A stretch of DNA of 64,000 bases from Margaritifera margaritifera. Lineage: Eukaryota; Mollusca; Bivalvia; Unionida; Margaritiferidae. The DNA is taken from NCBI GenBank assembly GCA_029931535.1, contig JAQPZY010001675.1, forward strand, positions 186,001 to 250,000, written 5' to 3'. Positions 22,996 to 35,279 of the stretch are shown here, piece after piece (the first letter of the stretch is position 1; every line of letters starts with the position of its first letter). Made by a program: the position numbers and the translations under genes. The notes beneath the pieces were generated by a model. It was not told where the DNA came from, did not search any database, and worked only from the letters and a program-made list of their open reading frames with translations.

Positions 22996-23394
22996 TTTGT
23001 GTCAGCCCATCAAAGGAACTGCTTGGGATTATGAAATCATTAAACCTACCTTTCTCTCTTTTTTTCTTTTTATGGACTGCTTAATCTCCTCAAGATCTTG
23101 CAATTTTTCAGAGGATTCACAATTATTGCATGACATCTGCCAGGATATAGAGGTAGATTGTGATTTTGTCTTTTAAATTACTAATGGCATTGTGTTGCTT
23201 CTCAGTAAAAATATGAACACATTTTAAAAATCATTTTGCTGTTATTTGTAGACACAAGAGAGCATCCAGTAAGTCAGCTATTGTGGTGAGAGTGTCCACC
23301 ACTGGATAATTTCTGTTAATTGGCATAATTATCCAGCTCTGATCGCAATCAGCTGTCATCAGCATTTGTGAATTCACATAAACTTCTGCAGTCT

Positions 23395-24748
23395 TATTTT
23401 TAGCTCTATTGGTCATAGACCATGAGAGCTTATGGGATGTTCTGTTGTCCATCTGTCAGCACAAGTTTGCTATTACTTCTTCTCCTAAACTACATTGATG
23501 ATAAATGCAATGAAACTTTACACACACATTCATCATATGGTCTAGTTCAGTGGTTCCCAAACTTTTTTGATCGCAACCCTAAATACCATCTTTTGAGACC
23601 CAAAATGCAGTACCAGTATAGGGTCACGAGGGTCCTCGTGGCCCTCATTTGGGTCGTGACCCAGGATTTGGGAACCACTGGTCTAGTTGATACTAATCAA
23701 ATGGTGCTGCTCAGACATCCAATATGGCTGCCACAATGGCCATCTTGAAAATCTTGTTATCGCAACTCCTTCTGAATGGATGGTCATATCAACATGGCAT
23801 TTTCATCAGAAGACTTCTTATGATGCCTAGTTAGTCCTAAATGAATGCAAATGGTGCCTACTTGATGTCCAGTATGGTTGCCACAGCAGCCATCTTTAAA
23901 ATCTTGTTATTGCTGCTCTTCCTGAATGGAAAGTCATATTGACATGGGGTTTTCACCAGAAAACTTCTTTTGATATCTAGTTGGTCCTAAATGAAAATGG
24001 TGCTGATCTCATGTCCAATATGGCCACCACAGCGACCATATTAAAAATTTTGTTTTTGATGCTCCTGAATGGATGGTCATATAAACATGGGGTTTTCACT
24101 AAAAGACTTATTATGATGTTCAGTTGGTCCTAAATGAAAATGGTTCCAATATGCTTGTCGCAGCAGCCATCTTGAAAAACTTGTTATTGCTACTCCTCCT
24201 GAATGGAAGGTCATATTGACATATGGTTTTCACCAGAAGACATTTTATGATGTCATGTTAGTTCTAAATAAAAATGGTGCTGATCTGTTGCCCAATATGA
24301 CCACCATACTGGCCATCTTGAATTTTTTTTTATTGTTACTTCTGAATGGATGGTCAAATCAACATGGGGTTTTCACTAATAGACTTCTTATGATGTCTGG
24401 TTGGTACTAAATGAAAATGGTGCTGATCAGATGTCAAGTAAGGCCACCACAGTGGATATCTTGAAATTCTTATCACTATACTCCTCCTGACTGAGAAGTA
24501 TTTTCACCAGATTTCTTATGATGTCTAGTTGATCCTAAATGAAAATGGTCCCGCTTGCACATCCAAAATAGCTGCTACAGTGGCCATCTTCAAAATCTTG
24601 TTATCCCCTGAATGAATGGTAGTATCAACATAGAGTATTTACTAAATGATTTCGTATGATTTCTAGGTGGTCTTAAATGAAAATGGTTCAGCTCAGACGT
24701 CCAGTATGGCCACCACAGTGGCCATCCTGATAATCTTCTTATTACTAC
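23395..24748. repeat. ~140-bp unit array, long copy (left of a 4.4-kb insertion)
   Basis: The head is 'tttagctctattggtcatagaccatgagagcttatggg'. The unit core 'ggtcctaaatgaaaatgg' occurs near 23692, 23829, 23980, 24124, 24259, 24399, 24529 and 24668, spacings 130-151 bp. Each unit carries 'ccaatatggccaccacagtggccatcttgaaaatcttgtta'. It is interrupted at 23548-23680 by a hAT MITE and cut at 24748 by a large insertion, after which it resumes at 29114. Confidence 0.8.
23548..23680. mobile_element. hAT-type MITE, 133 bp, with 8-bp target-site duplication
   Basis: The terminal inverted repeats are 'cagtggttcccaaac' and 'ttgggaaccactg'. The 8-bp direct repeat 'gtctagtt' lies immediately outside both ends (23540-23547 and 23681-23688). 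The 8-bp duplication and the CAGTGGTTC terminus are diagnostic of hAT non-autonomous elements. The target is a unit of the surrounding array, whose uninterrupted form is 'gtctagttg'. The ends are well preserved. Confidence 0.95.
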
Positions 24749-27700
24749 CCACACCAAATTTGGCTAACCTTTAGCACATAAGATTCTCATGTGAGATCTA
24801 ACTCATGTTAGTCTCATGTGCATTTTAACATGCAAATTAGGTAGAACTCACATGAGCAATATAATCTAGTAAAAATCTGAAAAGCACATGAGCAGGAATT
24901 GTTAATATGAGCAAGATTTTGCTCACGTGAGCGAGCATTTCCTCACATGAGCAAGACCTTGCTCACGTGAGCAAGTCTGCTCATGTGAAAATCACATGAG
25001 CAGGAATGGTTAATGTAAGCAAGATTTTGCTCACATGAGCAAGATTTTGCTCACGTGAGCAATAGAAAAAAAAATTGACTAGGATTTGATTTGTAATGAT
25101 AAACATTTTTGACAAGAATGAAAAAGAACCAAGTTCCTATAATAAAACTTATTTAGCAGCAATAAAGAGATTTTCAAAGTGATATTAAAATCTAGTGAAG
25201 ATGAGCATATTCAAGTTCAATTATGCATGTTTTAGTGAGGTTTCTCACATGAAAAAAAGACAACCCGTATATAAATATGTGATAATAATGATTTTCAATT
25301 ATTATAATTATTATATCGCATGCATTCTGTAACAATAAATGCTCGCAGCACAAATGGGCAGGTGTAAAACACTCGTTCACTCATAAAGCAAATTAGTGTG
25401 ATTATTGTGAAAGCAATGGTCTTCATGCACATGAAACCAGCTAGGTGTACTACATCCAAGCACTGATTTCATTACTGATGATAACAAAAGGTAAAAGGCC
25501 TCAGGCTAGCATTGACCAATCAGAAAAGGTTGCTTTTATTGATTCAATGAATAATCCAAAATTATACCAAACAATGTTTTAATATTTATATTGTTGTTGA
25601 TAAACATTCAGTGCATTATGCACTGACAATTGTAAACATGTAAAAGTATTTGCAAGGTGTGCAGCTGCCATCAAAATGGCAAAAATTAGATGACAAGGGA
25701 GCGCGATCACATATATGATGAACATAAGAGACTAAGAAAGTACCAGAAATGCTGGGAAAAAATGGACACTAAAGGCTAAAGTGTGACACAGGAGAGACTG
25801 TGTTGTTGGTGAAATACAGTTATTGTTTTGAGTTGATGTTAATGATTAATAAATGTTGAATTAGAAACTGAACTGGCTTCTGTTTGATTTTAGCAAGATC
25901 AGTAAAATTTAGACAGGATCAATGAAAATTTTATTTTGGTGATCCTGCGGGTTAGTGAAAAAAATCCTAATTTTGAGCCATGTATCTTGTTTTACATATG
26001 CAAACTTTCTAGAACTCATTACACATACTCCATCTGGTTTGCTGTTGATCATACAGTTTCACTAGGGACCCCTAAAATCTGAATAAATCAAAGGAAACGA
26101 CATGGAAGGAATGAATACAAATTCATAATTGTTTGAAACAATATTTATCATAATTGCTTAAAACTGTATTTATCAAAGTTAAACATTATTTTGTACCCTT
26201 GTGCAATATATCAGTAGTTTCTATCATAACATTTAAAAGTTTGTTAAAATTAAACCTCTCAATAGAGTACCATGATGTACTGATATTTTGTTCAATTTCT
26301 TTTGTAAAACACTCTGTACACAAAATATATTTCATTAGCTGTTACATTGTCTTTTTTAAATTAAGCATACTGTGTTCCTTGCAAAATTGTTGCACGCGGA
26401 GCAAATTAAGGAGACAGTGGATGTATGATCTAGATCATATCCAATGTATTATTAAGATTCCAGAAAATTCGGGATGATACACAGAAAGGCAAGCTCTTCA
26501 GTCTAAGGAATCTCTCACAGCTGCTTTCTCGAATATGTGGTACACAGAAAGGCAAGCTCTTCAGTCAAAGGAATCTCTCACAGCCGCTTTCTTGAATATG
26601 TGGGAAATCTGCACTTTTTTCTGTATGGGTTTAGACACTTTTTACTTCACTTCCATATAGAAATCCATTTGGGGAGGGGGGATGTTGTTAGATGGTTAAA
26701 GGTTCCCCCTCCCCATCTGTTAAAATTGTACAATATTACGTGAAAAACAAGAATGTTAGCCATTTGAATTACACTGAACCACTTCTTCTAAACAAATCCT
26801 CTCAGAATAAAATCCTAAATCCTTCTCTGCTTCTTGTACGATTCAGGTACCATCCACTGAAATAGATTACATGCAGCAACATGTACTATGTAACCCGGAC
26901 AACAAATGTGACTTTTTACTTGTTTGGCAAAGGCATTTTGTTTTAAATTCAACATTCGAAAATCACTTCACAAGTCTTAGAAACATCTGTAAGTTTTATT
27001 CATGACCATCCAGTTTGAAGCTGCAACATCATATCTGTCAAACGTTTGGTACTTTACGTCTTTAAACAAAAAAAAAAGCAATATGAAATTACTCACTTTA
27101 CACCTTAAAACCTTTGAAATAGATCCACTGCCATATTCTTTGAAAAATTAAAAGTATAAAAATTAGAAGCATACCTACATGTATATGACTTCTGAACTTG
27201 CCTCAGTTAAAGTTCAAACTTCACTGCATGAAGACAATTGTAGAATTTGATATGCTAGAAGAAAAACAGTCCCTAACAAAAACAGAAATGAGATTAACAA
27301 GCTTGCATGTAATTTATCGTCAACCGTCCAAACTTCGTGTCTATCCTTGCATCATGCGCCAAGTTTCTCATGACCTCACATGCTTGTTTTGAGATCCTGA
27401 TGTAATCAACTGGGTCACTAGCATTTGTTGACAGTGACAGTAAGTGCTGATTAAGACATATTTGAATACTTAATACAAATCAAATTGAAAAAAAAAAATG
27501 AAAATTGCAAATTTTACTCGTGCCATACACTTGTGGCCCTGACGTTAGTGTTAGCTGTTCAAGCCAGGGCCACTGTTCACATGTTGGTTTTCTTTACCTT
27601 TTGTCTAGCGGGAAACCCACGACAGAGATTTTTTTGACGACAAAGGCAATGTACAAATTTGGTCATTATAACATGCACTTCTTATATCATGTTAGAAAAA

Positions 27701-29113
27701 ATAAATCCAATGAAAAGCTATATAGTATGAAATTTTTCACTGAAATATTTTAATAAAAGGGAAAAAAATCTTTGTTATGAAATAGCATGAATACAAATCT
27801 TTTGAAACTTTACAGTATCTTTCAATATGATAATTCCAGCAGACAGCTTGAAAAATAATAATTAAAAAATGCATCATATTTTTTTTTTCTTTTATATTTT
27901 TGTCTTCAATATTTATAAGGGTTTTATTGCAGTCGATATGCGTTTGAAAGAAATGATTTGTATTGTATACGCAAATATTATTAATACAGGGACATCATAC
28001 ACGATCGATTTCTAGAGTAAACATTGACCTAATTGTCACATTCCAATCTTATGTCACGTGGCCTTTATTTCAGGGGCATGAACCACAGATGTACTTCTGG
28101 AAATAAACACATTTAGACACTCTCGGAACAACGGTAGCTCGCAAAGAATTTGGAGAGTTTATGAATAAATTAAGGAGATATAGTTGAACACTTTCTATGG
28201 TGATTTCAATAGTTTCTCCCAATAATATAAACGTTAAAATTAACGTTGAGGGCACGAACCATGGCAGATCAAGGATACTAATCTCGTCACACTATTCTCG
28301 ATAACCGACAACATTCAATCGAGAACTGCAGTTTGGCAGATGCAGCAGTAAATAATAATGATCTGAAAAATTATCGTCTCAATCCATGATTTTAAATTAT
28401 CTCCTGTTTTCTATGATCAGTTGCTGCACATGTAGTGGTATTGCTTGCAATGAAATTTCTCGAACTAACGAGCTAAATTGTGACAGTTCAAATTAATTTT
28501 AAAAAGGTGCCTGTTTGAAAGCGAGGCTACCTTGGTAGTTGTGTGTTGTAGTGCCTTCAAAAAGTTATGTGCATATTTTGTGATCAGTAAACCAGTCTCC
28601 AGACTGTAAACAAGGGAAATAACCGGCATTATTGTCTCAATACCGGATTAGATCTCAGTCGCGGAAAATCACATTTAATCTTATGTGATTTTATTTTATT
28701 TTTTTATTTGGTTTTTGAAAGCAAAATTCTTTATAGAATGCTGGCAGAATGGGATGGGTCTCTAACTCACATGAGAAAAACCAACTTAGAACAAATCTAA
28801 AATGTGTCTGATCAGAATCTAAGTCAAAATTTCTCATGTGAGAAATTAGAACTCTGCCTTATTTTCAAACATAGTCAGATGTAAGGGGAAAGAATGTTTT
28901 CTAAGTTATACATTCTCATGTGAACATTCAAATTCTCAAGTGAGCAAAATCTGCACATGAGAAAATTTGGTTAGTTTTTTAATGGCTCACAAGATCTAAC
29001 AAACTGCACACATGAGCTTGCAAAATCTACCCAATTTGCATACGTTTCTATCAAGGTTCTCATGTGAAGCTTATGAGCAGCTCGTGTGAATTGGTGAGAT
29101 TTTTCTGAATGGG
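24749..29113. mobile_element. 4.37-kb non-coding insertion with palindromic subterminal arrays (unclassified DNA transposon)
   Basis: The flanking ~140-bp array stops at 'attactac' (24748) and resumes in register at 'tacttctcctgaa' (29114), so the block between is an insertion with TA or TAC duplicated. The ends read 'ccacaccaaatttgg' and, on the other strand, 'cccattcagaaaaatc'. The first ~320 bp are filled with 'gctcacgtgagc' and 'ctcacatgagc' palindromes, and the last ~370 bp with 'ctcatgtgag' motifs. 'atgcaaatt.ggtag' also occurs inverted near both ends. Subterminal motif arrays are where transposases of CACTA-like and other DNA transposons bind. I found no transposase ORF inside, so it would be non-autonomous. 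Superfamily unassigned. Confidence 0.65.
26478..26603. repeat. 63-bp tandem duplication
   Basis: 'tacacagaaaggcaagctct' starts at 26478 and again at 26541, and the following ~43 bp ('cagt..aaggaatctctcacag') match with a few substitutions. It lies inside the 4.37-kb insertion. Confidence 0.85.
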
Positions 29114-29665
29114 TACTTCTCCTGAACGAATGGCCAGATTAGCATGGTGTTTTCACTGAAAGACTTCTGATTATGCCTAGTTGGTCCTAAATGAAAATGG
29201 TACCGCTTGCACAATATGGTTGCCACAATGACCATCTTTAAAATCTTGTTATCACTACTCCTCCTGAATGGATGGCTATATCAACATGGGGATTTTGCTA
29301 AACAACTTCTTATAATGTCCAGTTGGGCCTGAATGAAAATGGTACTGCTCAGACATCCAGTATGGTTGCCACAGTGGCCATCTTGAAAATCTTTGTATCA
29401 CTTTTTCTTCTGAATGAATGGTCATATCAGCATGGGGTTTTCACTCAATGACTTCTTATGATGTCTGTTTGGTTGTAAATAAAAGTTATGCTAAACTGAC
29501 CTCAAATATAGCTGCCACAATGGCCATCTTGAAAATATTGTTACTGCTACTTCTCCTAGATAGCGGTCATATCGATATTGTGCATTCACTAAATATCTTC
29601 TTATGATGTCTAGCTGTTCCTAAGTGCAAATGGTGCCAATCTGATATCACTCGTGAAAGACTTTG
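29114..29665. repeat. ~140-bp unit array, resumed right part
   Basis: Units continue from the left part at 23.4-24.7 kb, with 'ggtcctaaatgaaaatggta' near 29182, 'gggcctgaatgaaaatggta' near 29325, and weaker ones near 29470 and 29620. The array decays after about 29650. The next 500 bp hold a poly-T run at 29921-29938 and no gene before exon C. Confidence 0.7.
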
Positions 29666-30202
29666 AAGCATTGGGCTTGGACTCTTCCTGCATACTCCAT
29701 TAGCACACCATATAAGATTCCTCAATTGGTGGTAATTTTGTTTTGAAAGTGGTATATCACAGATTCTGAACTGTAACATTCTCTATCTGCTGTTTCTTTA
29801 AACACCATGCTTTGCAAAAAGCATTATAGAGCATTATAGATATTTAGAAACCTTCCCAATATTTATAATTATATATTCAATAAATGTTGTATACTTGCCA
29901 AAATTACTTCCAGAGTAATTTTTTTTTTTTTTTTTTTTGCCAAATGCTGTCACACTTATACCATTTGTTATTATTCAGTGCCAATATTATTCCCAAAATA
30001 AACAACACCTTTGCAAGAGACCACTTTCTACTCAAAATAATTGTTGGGGAGTTTCCCCTGAGTAAAGGCAGGGTTTCAATGTTATTCATTGTTATATTTT
30101 TATTTTAAAGCAAACTTTCCCCACTTTTGTTTTCTTCATAGTATTCTCTGAAAATTAATTTGCATCCTCATAACTTTATACTTGTTATGTGTCCTGTTGC
30201 AG

Positions 30203-30420
30203 GAAGGGCATCCGAACCCAGGGAAACCCTACCAAGGTACCAGTAGGCATGCCTATCTTCCAGACAATACAGAGCGACGTAAAGTGCTGAGTCTCTTGAG
30301 AAAAGCATTCGATAGATGCCTTGTGTTTACTGTTGGTCGATCAGTCACAACAGAAGTAGAAGATACAGTTACATGGAATCACATCTGTCACAAGACAAAT
30401 AAAGATGGTGGTCCTCAAAA
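30203..30420 (+). CDS. Macro/Deltex gene, exon C: core of the Deltex C-terminal domain
   Basis: The acceptor 'gtcctgttgcag' ends at 30202 and the donor is GTAGGT at 30421. It enters in phase 0, matching exon B, and leaves in phase 2. It encodes residues 432-503 with the DTC landmarks '[10 protein letters not shown]', 'HAYLPDN', '[14 protein letters not shown]', 'FTVGRS', '[10 protein letters not shown]' and 'GGPQ'. The spacing matches Deltex proteins throughout, and the 'IQTE.HPNPGK' and 'GGP' context is most like DTX3L. In other Deltex proteins the 'HHKT' motif usually has two histidines; the first is Cys here. The DTC pocket binds ADP-ribose or NAD in characterised Deltex ligases, allowing ubiquitin transfer coupled to ADP-ribosylation. 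A frame-compatible TTG upstream is intronic and is not a start. Confidence 0.95.
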
Positions 30421-30607
30421 GTAGGTGGCTCTTTGATTGTGGTATTCTCGGTATTTAAAAGTCAGTCTTAATCATTTAAATTCCAGCCTTTCAAGTACAT
30501 ATAGTGTTAAGTTACTTGTCCTGAAAGCAGTATGAAATTATTATCTTTACGGGCTATTTTACACATAAGTGACCTGACTAAAGGTCTCAGTGAATAGTAT
30601 TTCAACA

Positions 30608-30800
30608 ATAGTAATACAATACATGCTATTATTGTGTTGCTGTATCTTTTCCTGTTGCTAGTCCCCAGTCCAAGCAGATAATTACTTCCTCCAATTAGTA
30701 ATTGGAGGTCTGATTAGTTATTGGTGGGAGGTCTAGAAGAAAATAAGCCCAACATGATCCCAGTCTGATATCTTTGTCTACTTCTGACAATCAGAATATC
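30608..30800. repeat. Left inverted terminal repeat of the DIRS-like element
   Basis: 'catgctattattgtgttgct', 'gtatcttttcc', 'cagtccaagcagataatta', 'ccaattagtaattggagg' and 'cccagtctgata' appear in this order. The reverse complement of 35280-35490 gives the same order with moderate divergence. Confidence 0.8.
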
Positions 30801-32939
30801 TTTCTTTCTTTGGACTCTATCCACTTCTATGTGTGTTTCTTGGGTGCCCAACAACTCTTCATTTAAGTTGTCTTTTGGCAATTCTGCTGTTAACTGAATC
30901 CAATTTTGTGTTGTATTTGTTATTTTCTACCAAGTCCTTGCTTTGTTTTGGTGGCTGTGTCCTTTTCCATTGATTTTGACAGTTTTTAGTGCATTGATAG
31001 TGAAGCATTGCTGTTTGTATTTCATCCCTTTCTTAGTAACCGGTGCTAAGGTAAGAAATTCCTACCCAGTTGTTCCTGTTTATAGTTTTGTTTCTTATAT
31101 TCCTTTCAGTTTTCAATAATTCTTCAAGGTGTGGGTAAATGTGGACATAAAAAGGCCACATGATACATACATGAAACATGTTCAGCATGGATTGAATGTG
31201 TATGCATGAACAGCTGCCCCATTTTTTGTTTGTGGAAAGTCACTTGGCCTAAAAGGGCCAGGAAGCAGGGTCCTACTTCTTCCTCTTCATTTCAGGAGTA
31301 CACTCTCCATTTCCAGGAGGAGTCTACTGCACTTTCCGATTTAGAGAAGTCACGAGTTTCCGTAAGAGAGGTGTCCAGGTTAAGGAAGTTGCCTGCTTCC
31401 ACTTGGGAGAGATCTCTGACACATGGTAGGAAGGTTTCAGCTCCCAATTATGGTGTGTTGTGCCCATCTTCCATTTTAGGTATCAGGTCACTGACCATCG
31501 AGCGCTGGTTACCTAGCACTGAACGCTGGTCACTAACACTGAACGCAAAGCACCGAGTGATGGACATCTGGCATTGGACACCAGTCTTCAGACTGGGTAC
31601 CAGGTGTTTAAACCAATCAAGGAGAAGGGACCAGTTATATGACATCCCCCCCCCATCCTTTTCTTTATGTTTCCATTCAGTCCAGACAGGGAATGGACTT
31701 AGAGTTTTATGAAAACAGGATGATAAACTATTGATTTTTGAGGACACAGATGAGTTCCCAGAACAATCAGTCATACTGGGTCCTTCTCATCTGTTGGGTT
31801 CTCCTTCTTCATCCAATCCTATGTGTCCGGATACAGACAAAGGTGTGGATTTTTTTTATAAGGCATTAAATGAGGTTTTCCACACCCTTTCTCCCCAATC
31901 TGTGTCCCAAACCCTCGTGATTGTTGGAAGCTAGGATCCTCTCCAGTTTGGAGAGCTACCTAGGGCACAGCCTAAATTGAACCTGCTGTTGCTCCTTCAC
32001 TAAGCGATGGTGAGGAAGCTGACTGAGAAGTTGTCACAAGTCCAAGAGGGGGCCAGACATCAGAAAGGGTTGGTATGTCCCCTCTTTTATGCTTCAGCCC
32101 CTGTTTTCAACCACCAGCCACAGGGTCTATTACTTGCTTGGTTCCTTAAACTCACCCATCGCCCCCTACCTTGGACCTGAGTGCTTTCCAGGTGTGGATA
32201 TCAGCAAGGAGATGGGCCGTCTCTCAGTCAGGGCTCTTAAGGCTTTGGAACTGAAGACACAGACACTACTTACCTTAGCTCACATATAAATCTTTTTTCA
32301 GCTGCCTTCTTTGGCCTGTTTCACAAAGTATCATCTCCACTTGCACTGCAGAGAATGTTAGAGGCCATTGCCAAGACATCAAGATGTGCTTTCAATGGCT
32401 AAGGGCTCTCTGCAGAGCTTTCATCCCCGTAAGGATGCTGCCTTGGGTACATCAAAGATTTTGCACATGGAGATGTTCTTTGAAGGGCTAATTCCTACAG
32501 TGCCACCTCACAAGATTTTAAAGATTAGCAACACTAGTCCCTGGCTGTGGTACTAGGCCCAGCTAAACTGGCAAAGAAATGCCCTCATCCCAAAAGGTGC
32601 ATTACTCCCCCTTCTAAATGTTTGAAACAGGGAAACTATCAGATCCAAAATCAGTCACAGTTGAATATTCCTTTTTCCTTGTCTTTGTCTTGACAAGGTG
32701 GCCAGAGGAGCCAGGAGAGGAAGTCTACAGAACCCTCTCCCTAGGAAGTCACACCCTCCCTTGGCAAGTCCTGCTCTTCCCAACGTCCCTATTAGTCCCA
32801 TACTAAGCCTTTTTCCAGAAACTTTGTCTCACCTTTCCTTTCCATAATATTGGCAGGTTAATGGCTTCACTTCCTGGACCCTCCACAACTTTCAAGGACC
32901 ACCATTTGATTTGACCAGTCCCAACTGGTATCTCTGTGT

Positions 32940-33330
32940 GAAGAAGTGTACCTCGATATAAAGGAGGGTGCAGTAAAGAGGTTGATACACAAAGTCTTTG
33001 ATTTTCTTGGCTTCAAAGAAAGGGGGAGAGGTATGAGTCATCATCTGTCTTTCCCGTTTGAACAAATTCCTTCTGGAAGAGCATTTCAAGATGGAGACAT
33101 CCACCTCACAGAGTGGATGACTGGGCAATCTCCACAGATCTCCAGGATGCTGATATTCACATCCCACAGGAAATTCTTGTGGCTTTGTCTGGGACAGGAA
33201 GTCTTCTAATTTTAAATTCTTCCTTTTTGTCTAGCTTCTGCATCCGGAGACTTCACGAGGGTGATGAGTGTAATAGCGTCACATTTAAGGTCCTTAGGGG
33301 TTCCCATCCTCCAGTAGTTCAATGACTGAT
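32940..33330 (+). pseudogene. DIRS-like reverse transcriptase, broken
   Basis: 'FPFEQIPSGRAFQDGDIHLTEW' (frame at 32946-33209) runs into 'ISTDLQDADIHIP' in another frame, then 'LVALSGTG'. It is followed by 'SGDFTRVMSVIASHLRSLG'-type sequence in a third frame. This matches the order of RT motifs in the 1.1-kb fragment, with more damage. Several frameshifts; not functional. Confidence 0.75.
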
Positions 33331-33429
33331 TGATGCACAATGTCCTCAGATGGAACATGATGACTCCTCTGGCCTTATTCCAATCAGGAGAAATCAGATC
33401 TGATCCCTTATCAGAATTTTGTTTACATG

Positions 33430-34360
33430 GGGGTGAATTTTCTCACCCGTCAAGAAGTAGTCTGTATTCTTTCCAACAGAATCTCACAAATATGTGCTCT
33501 CTTAAAAAGACTCGATGAGAAAACTTGGTTGTTTGCTCGTCTCTACCTCTCTTTCCTGGAGACAACAATGAACATTGTTCCACTAGGAAGGCTTCATATG
33601 TGTCCCCTCCAGTTCTTGCTTGTAGCAAACTGGAGACCTCACAAGGACCCCCTGCCCACTCAGATCCCCACAGAATCCAAGTTTCATCACCATCTGAGTT
33701 TGCAGAAAACTCAGGACAGGTTCTGACCGGAGTTCTGATTCATGCTTCAGAATTTCACTCCATCCTTCACACTGGCATATGAGATTTAGAATGGGAGGCT
33801 CACATGGAGCCTGATGAAGTAGTCCTGCAGGGAATGCCATCTTGGGAAAGGCTTCCCTTCACATCAACAGTCTTCAAATGGGGGCTGCTTTTTTAGCACT
33901 TCAATGATGCACCAACAGCATAAGGCATCACTGCATCATGGTCGCTACAGGCAACATGTCGGTTGTAGCATATCTTAGTTGTCAAGGGGGCACTCATGCC
34001 CCTTCTCTCTTCTTGAAAGTCTGGAACCTCCTTCATAGGACAGCTTCAGAGGAGATCACTCTTTGAGTCTGCCACATTCCAGGTAAGAGGAATATTTGGC
34101 TGACAGCTTGTCCACACAGGGGCAAGCAGTCCTCGCGGAATGGTCTTTACACCAGTCAATAGTAGAGACGCTTTTTCATCTGTGAGGAAGGCCAATGATA
34201 TACTTTTTTGCTAAGAGGCTGAACAACATGCTCCCTCTTTATGTCTCTCCAGTACCAGACCAGATGGCATGGGTAGTGGATGCCTTCAGTTTGAGGTGGG
34301 ATTGACTGTAGGCCTATGCCTTCCCACCTTTCAGAATAATCCCTTAGGTTCTTCACACTC
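33430..34360 (+). pseudogene. DIRS-like RNase H and following domain, broken
   Basis: 'NIVPLGRLHMCPLQF' and 'NWRPHKDPLPTQI' (33427-33726 frame) are the connector block after RT. Later frames read 'WEAHMEPDEVVLQG', then 'ATGNMSVVAYLSCQGGTH' and 'CHIPGKRNIWLT', matching the RNase H core with its DNTTVVAYL-like strand. After that come 'AKRLNNMLPLYVSPVPDQMA' and 'WVVDAFSLRWD'. The reading frame changes many times. Confidence 0.75.
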
Positions 34361-34439
34361 ATTATTGCCAAAGTGAAACCTCTCATCTGCTCTTTGGTCA
34401 TTATCTAAACTTCCTTAGGAACCTATGAGTAATAATTCC

Positions 34440-34978
34440 TAAGAGAACCATGCCCTTAAAACAGTCTTCCTAGCATTGGTGAATACAAGGAGTGAAATTC
34501 ATGTTTTGTCACTGGGAAAGGATTGTTTTCATTTCAATGGTAATGATAATTCTCTCACTCTCTCATTGCCAATTGGAGTTTCTGGCCAAAAATCAGCTTA
34601 CTTTGGTAGCTCCTGTTCCTACTGAAATTCCCAATCTGATTTGTATCTGTGCTGAAGATGAGCAAGATAGATTCCTTTGCCAGTTAGAGCTTTACAGTTC
34701 TGTCTAACTATACCAAAAGAGAAAAGTATGAGTTGTAACCTTTTTTTCTCCCTTTAAAAGGAACTTCTGATATTTTGGCAGCCACCATCTTGAGGTGGAT
34801 TGTTTGTGCTATTAAAGAACTTGTCAGTCTCATTGAAAGAGATCTCTCTTTCATACATCAGGTCAGGACTATTACTGCATCTTGGGCCTATTTGAATAAT
34901 TCCTTTTTGGATGATGTCATAAAAGCTGCCATCTGGCAATCTCACTTCACGTTCTCATCATTTTACCTACAATGAATG
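34440..34978 (+). pseudogene. DIRS-like tyrosine recombinase, broken
   Basis: 'LKTVFLALVNTRSEIHVLSL' lies at the N-terminal side of the recombinase fold and retains the R-S-E-x-H context. The C-terminal end 'TASWAYLNNSFLDDVIKAAI' followed by 'WQSHFTFSSFYLQ' (34775-34975 frame) matches the conserved 'ASW.S..TF..FYLR' block that contains the catalytic His/Trp and Tyr in DIRS recombinases. Stops interrupt the middle. Confidence 0.75.
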
Positions 34979-35149
34979 GTGCACCAGAGTGAAGGTATTT
35001 ATGCTTTGTGTCCAGTTGTATCAGCCCAACAACTTGTCAAGCCATTCTACAGTCTGTAGTAAAACATTCTACTGACAACAATGGTAAGTTCACTTGACAG
35101 CTTATCTTAGGCCATCAGCCCCCCCCCCCCAACAAACTGGGCTGTCAAT

Positions 35150-35268
35150 TTCAACAATGCAATAATAACATGTAATTTATTACTGATATTAAAATATAGT
35201 TTTTGAAGAGTAAAACACATTTTAATTATGTAATACTTACCTGCTATTATTGCCTAATTCACTGTTCC
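35150..35268. repeat. Probable internal complementary region of the DIRS-like element
   Basis: 'caatgcaataataacatgtaat' (35156 on) copies the extreme right end ('caatgcaataatagcaggtaat'). About 75 bp later 'taatacttacctgctattattg' copies the left-end orientation. 'ttaattatgtaatacttacc' is the inverse of the right end's 'ggtaattattacataatta'. A junction of both outer ends inside the element is the signature of a DIRS internal complementary region. Confidence 0.65.
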
Positions 35269-35279
35269 ATCCCCACTCA

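Noticed and set aside
24900..25070. E-box enhancer cluster (CACGTG palindromes)
   Set aside because: As a primary call it was rejected. The palindromes occur at both ends of a discrete insertion and are better explained as transposon subterminal repeats.
26154..26477. 107-codon + ORF, hydrophobic
   Set aside because: Composition (Ile, Phe, Ser, Val) reflects AT-rich DNA. No start context, domain or splice support; it lies inside the 4.37-kb insertion.
31448..31774. 108-codon - strand ORF
   Set aside because: It is antisense to the gag-like region of the DIRS-like element; no motifs.
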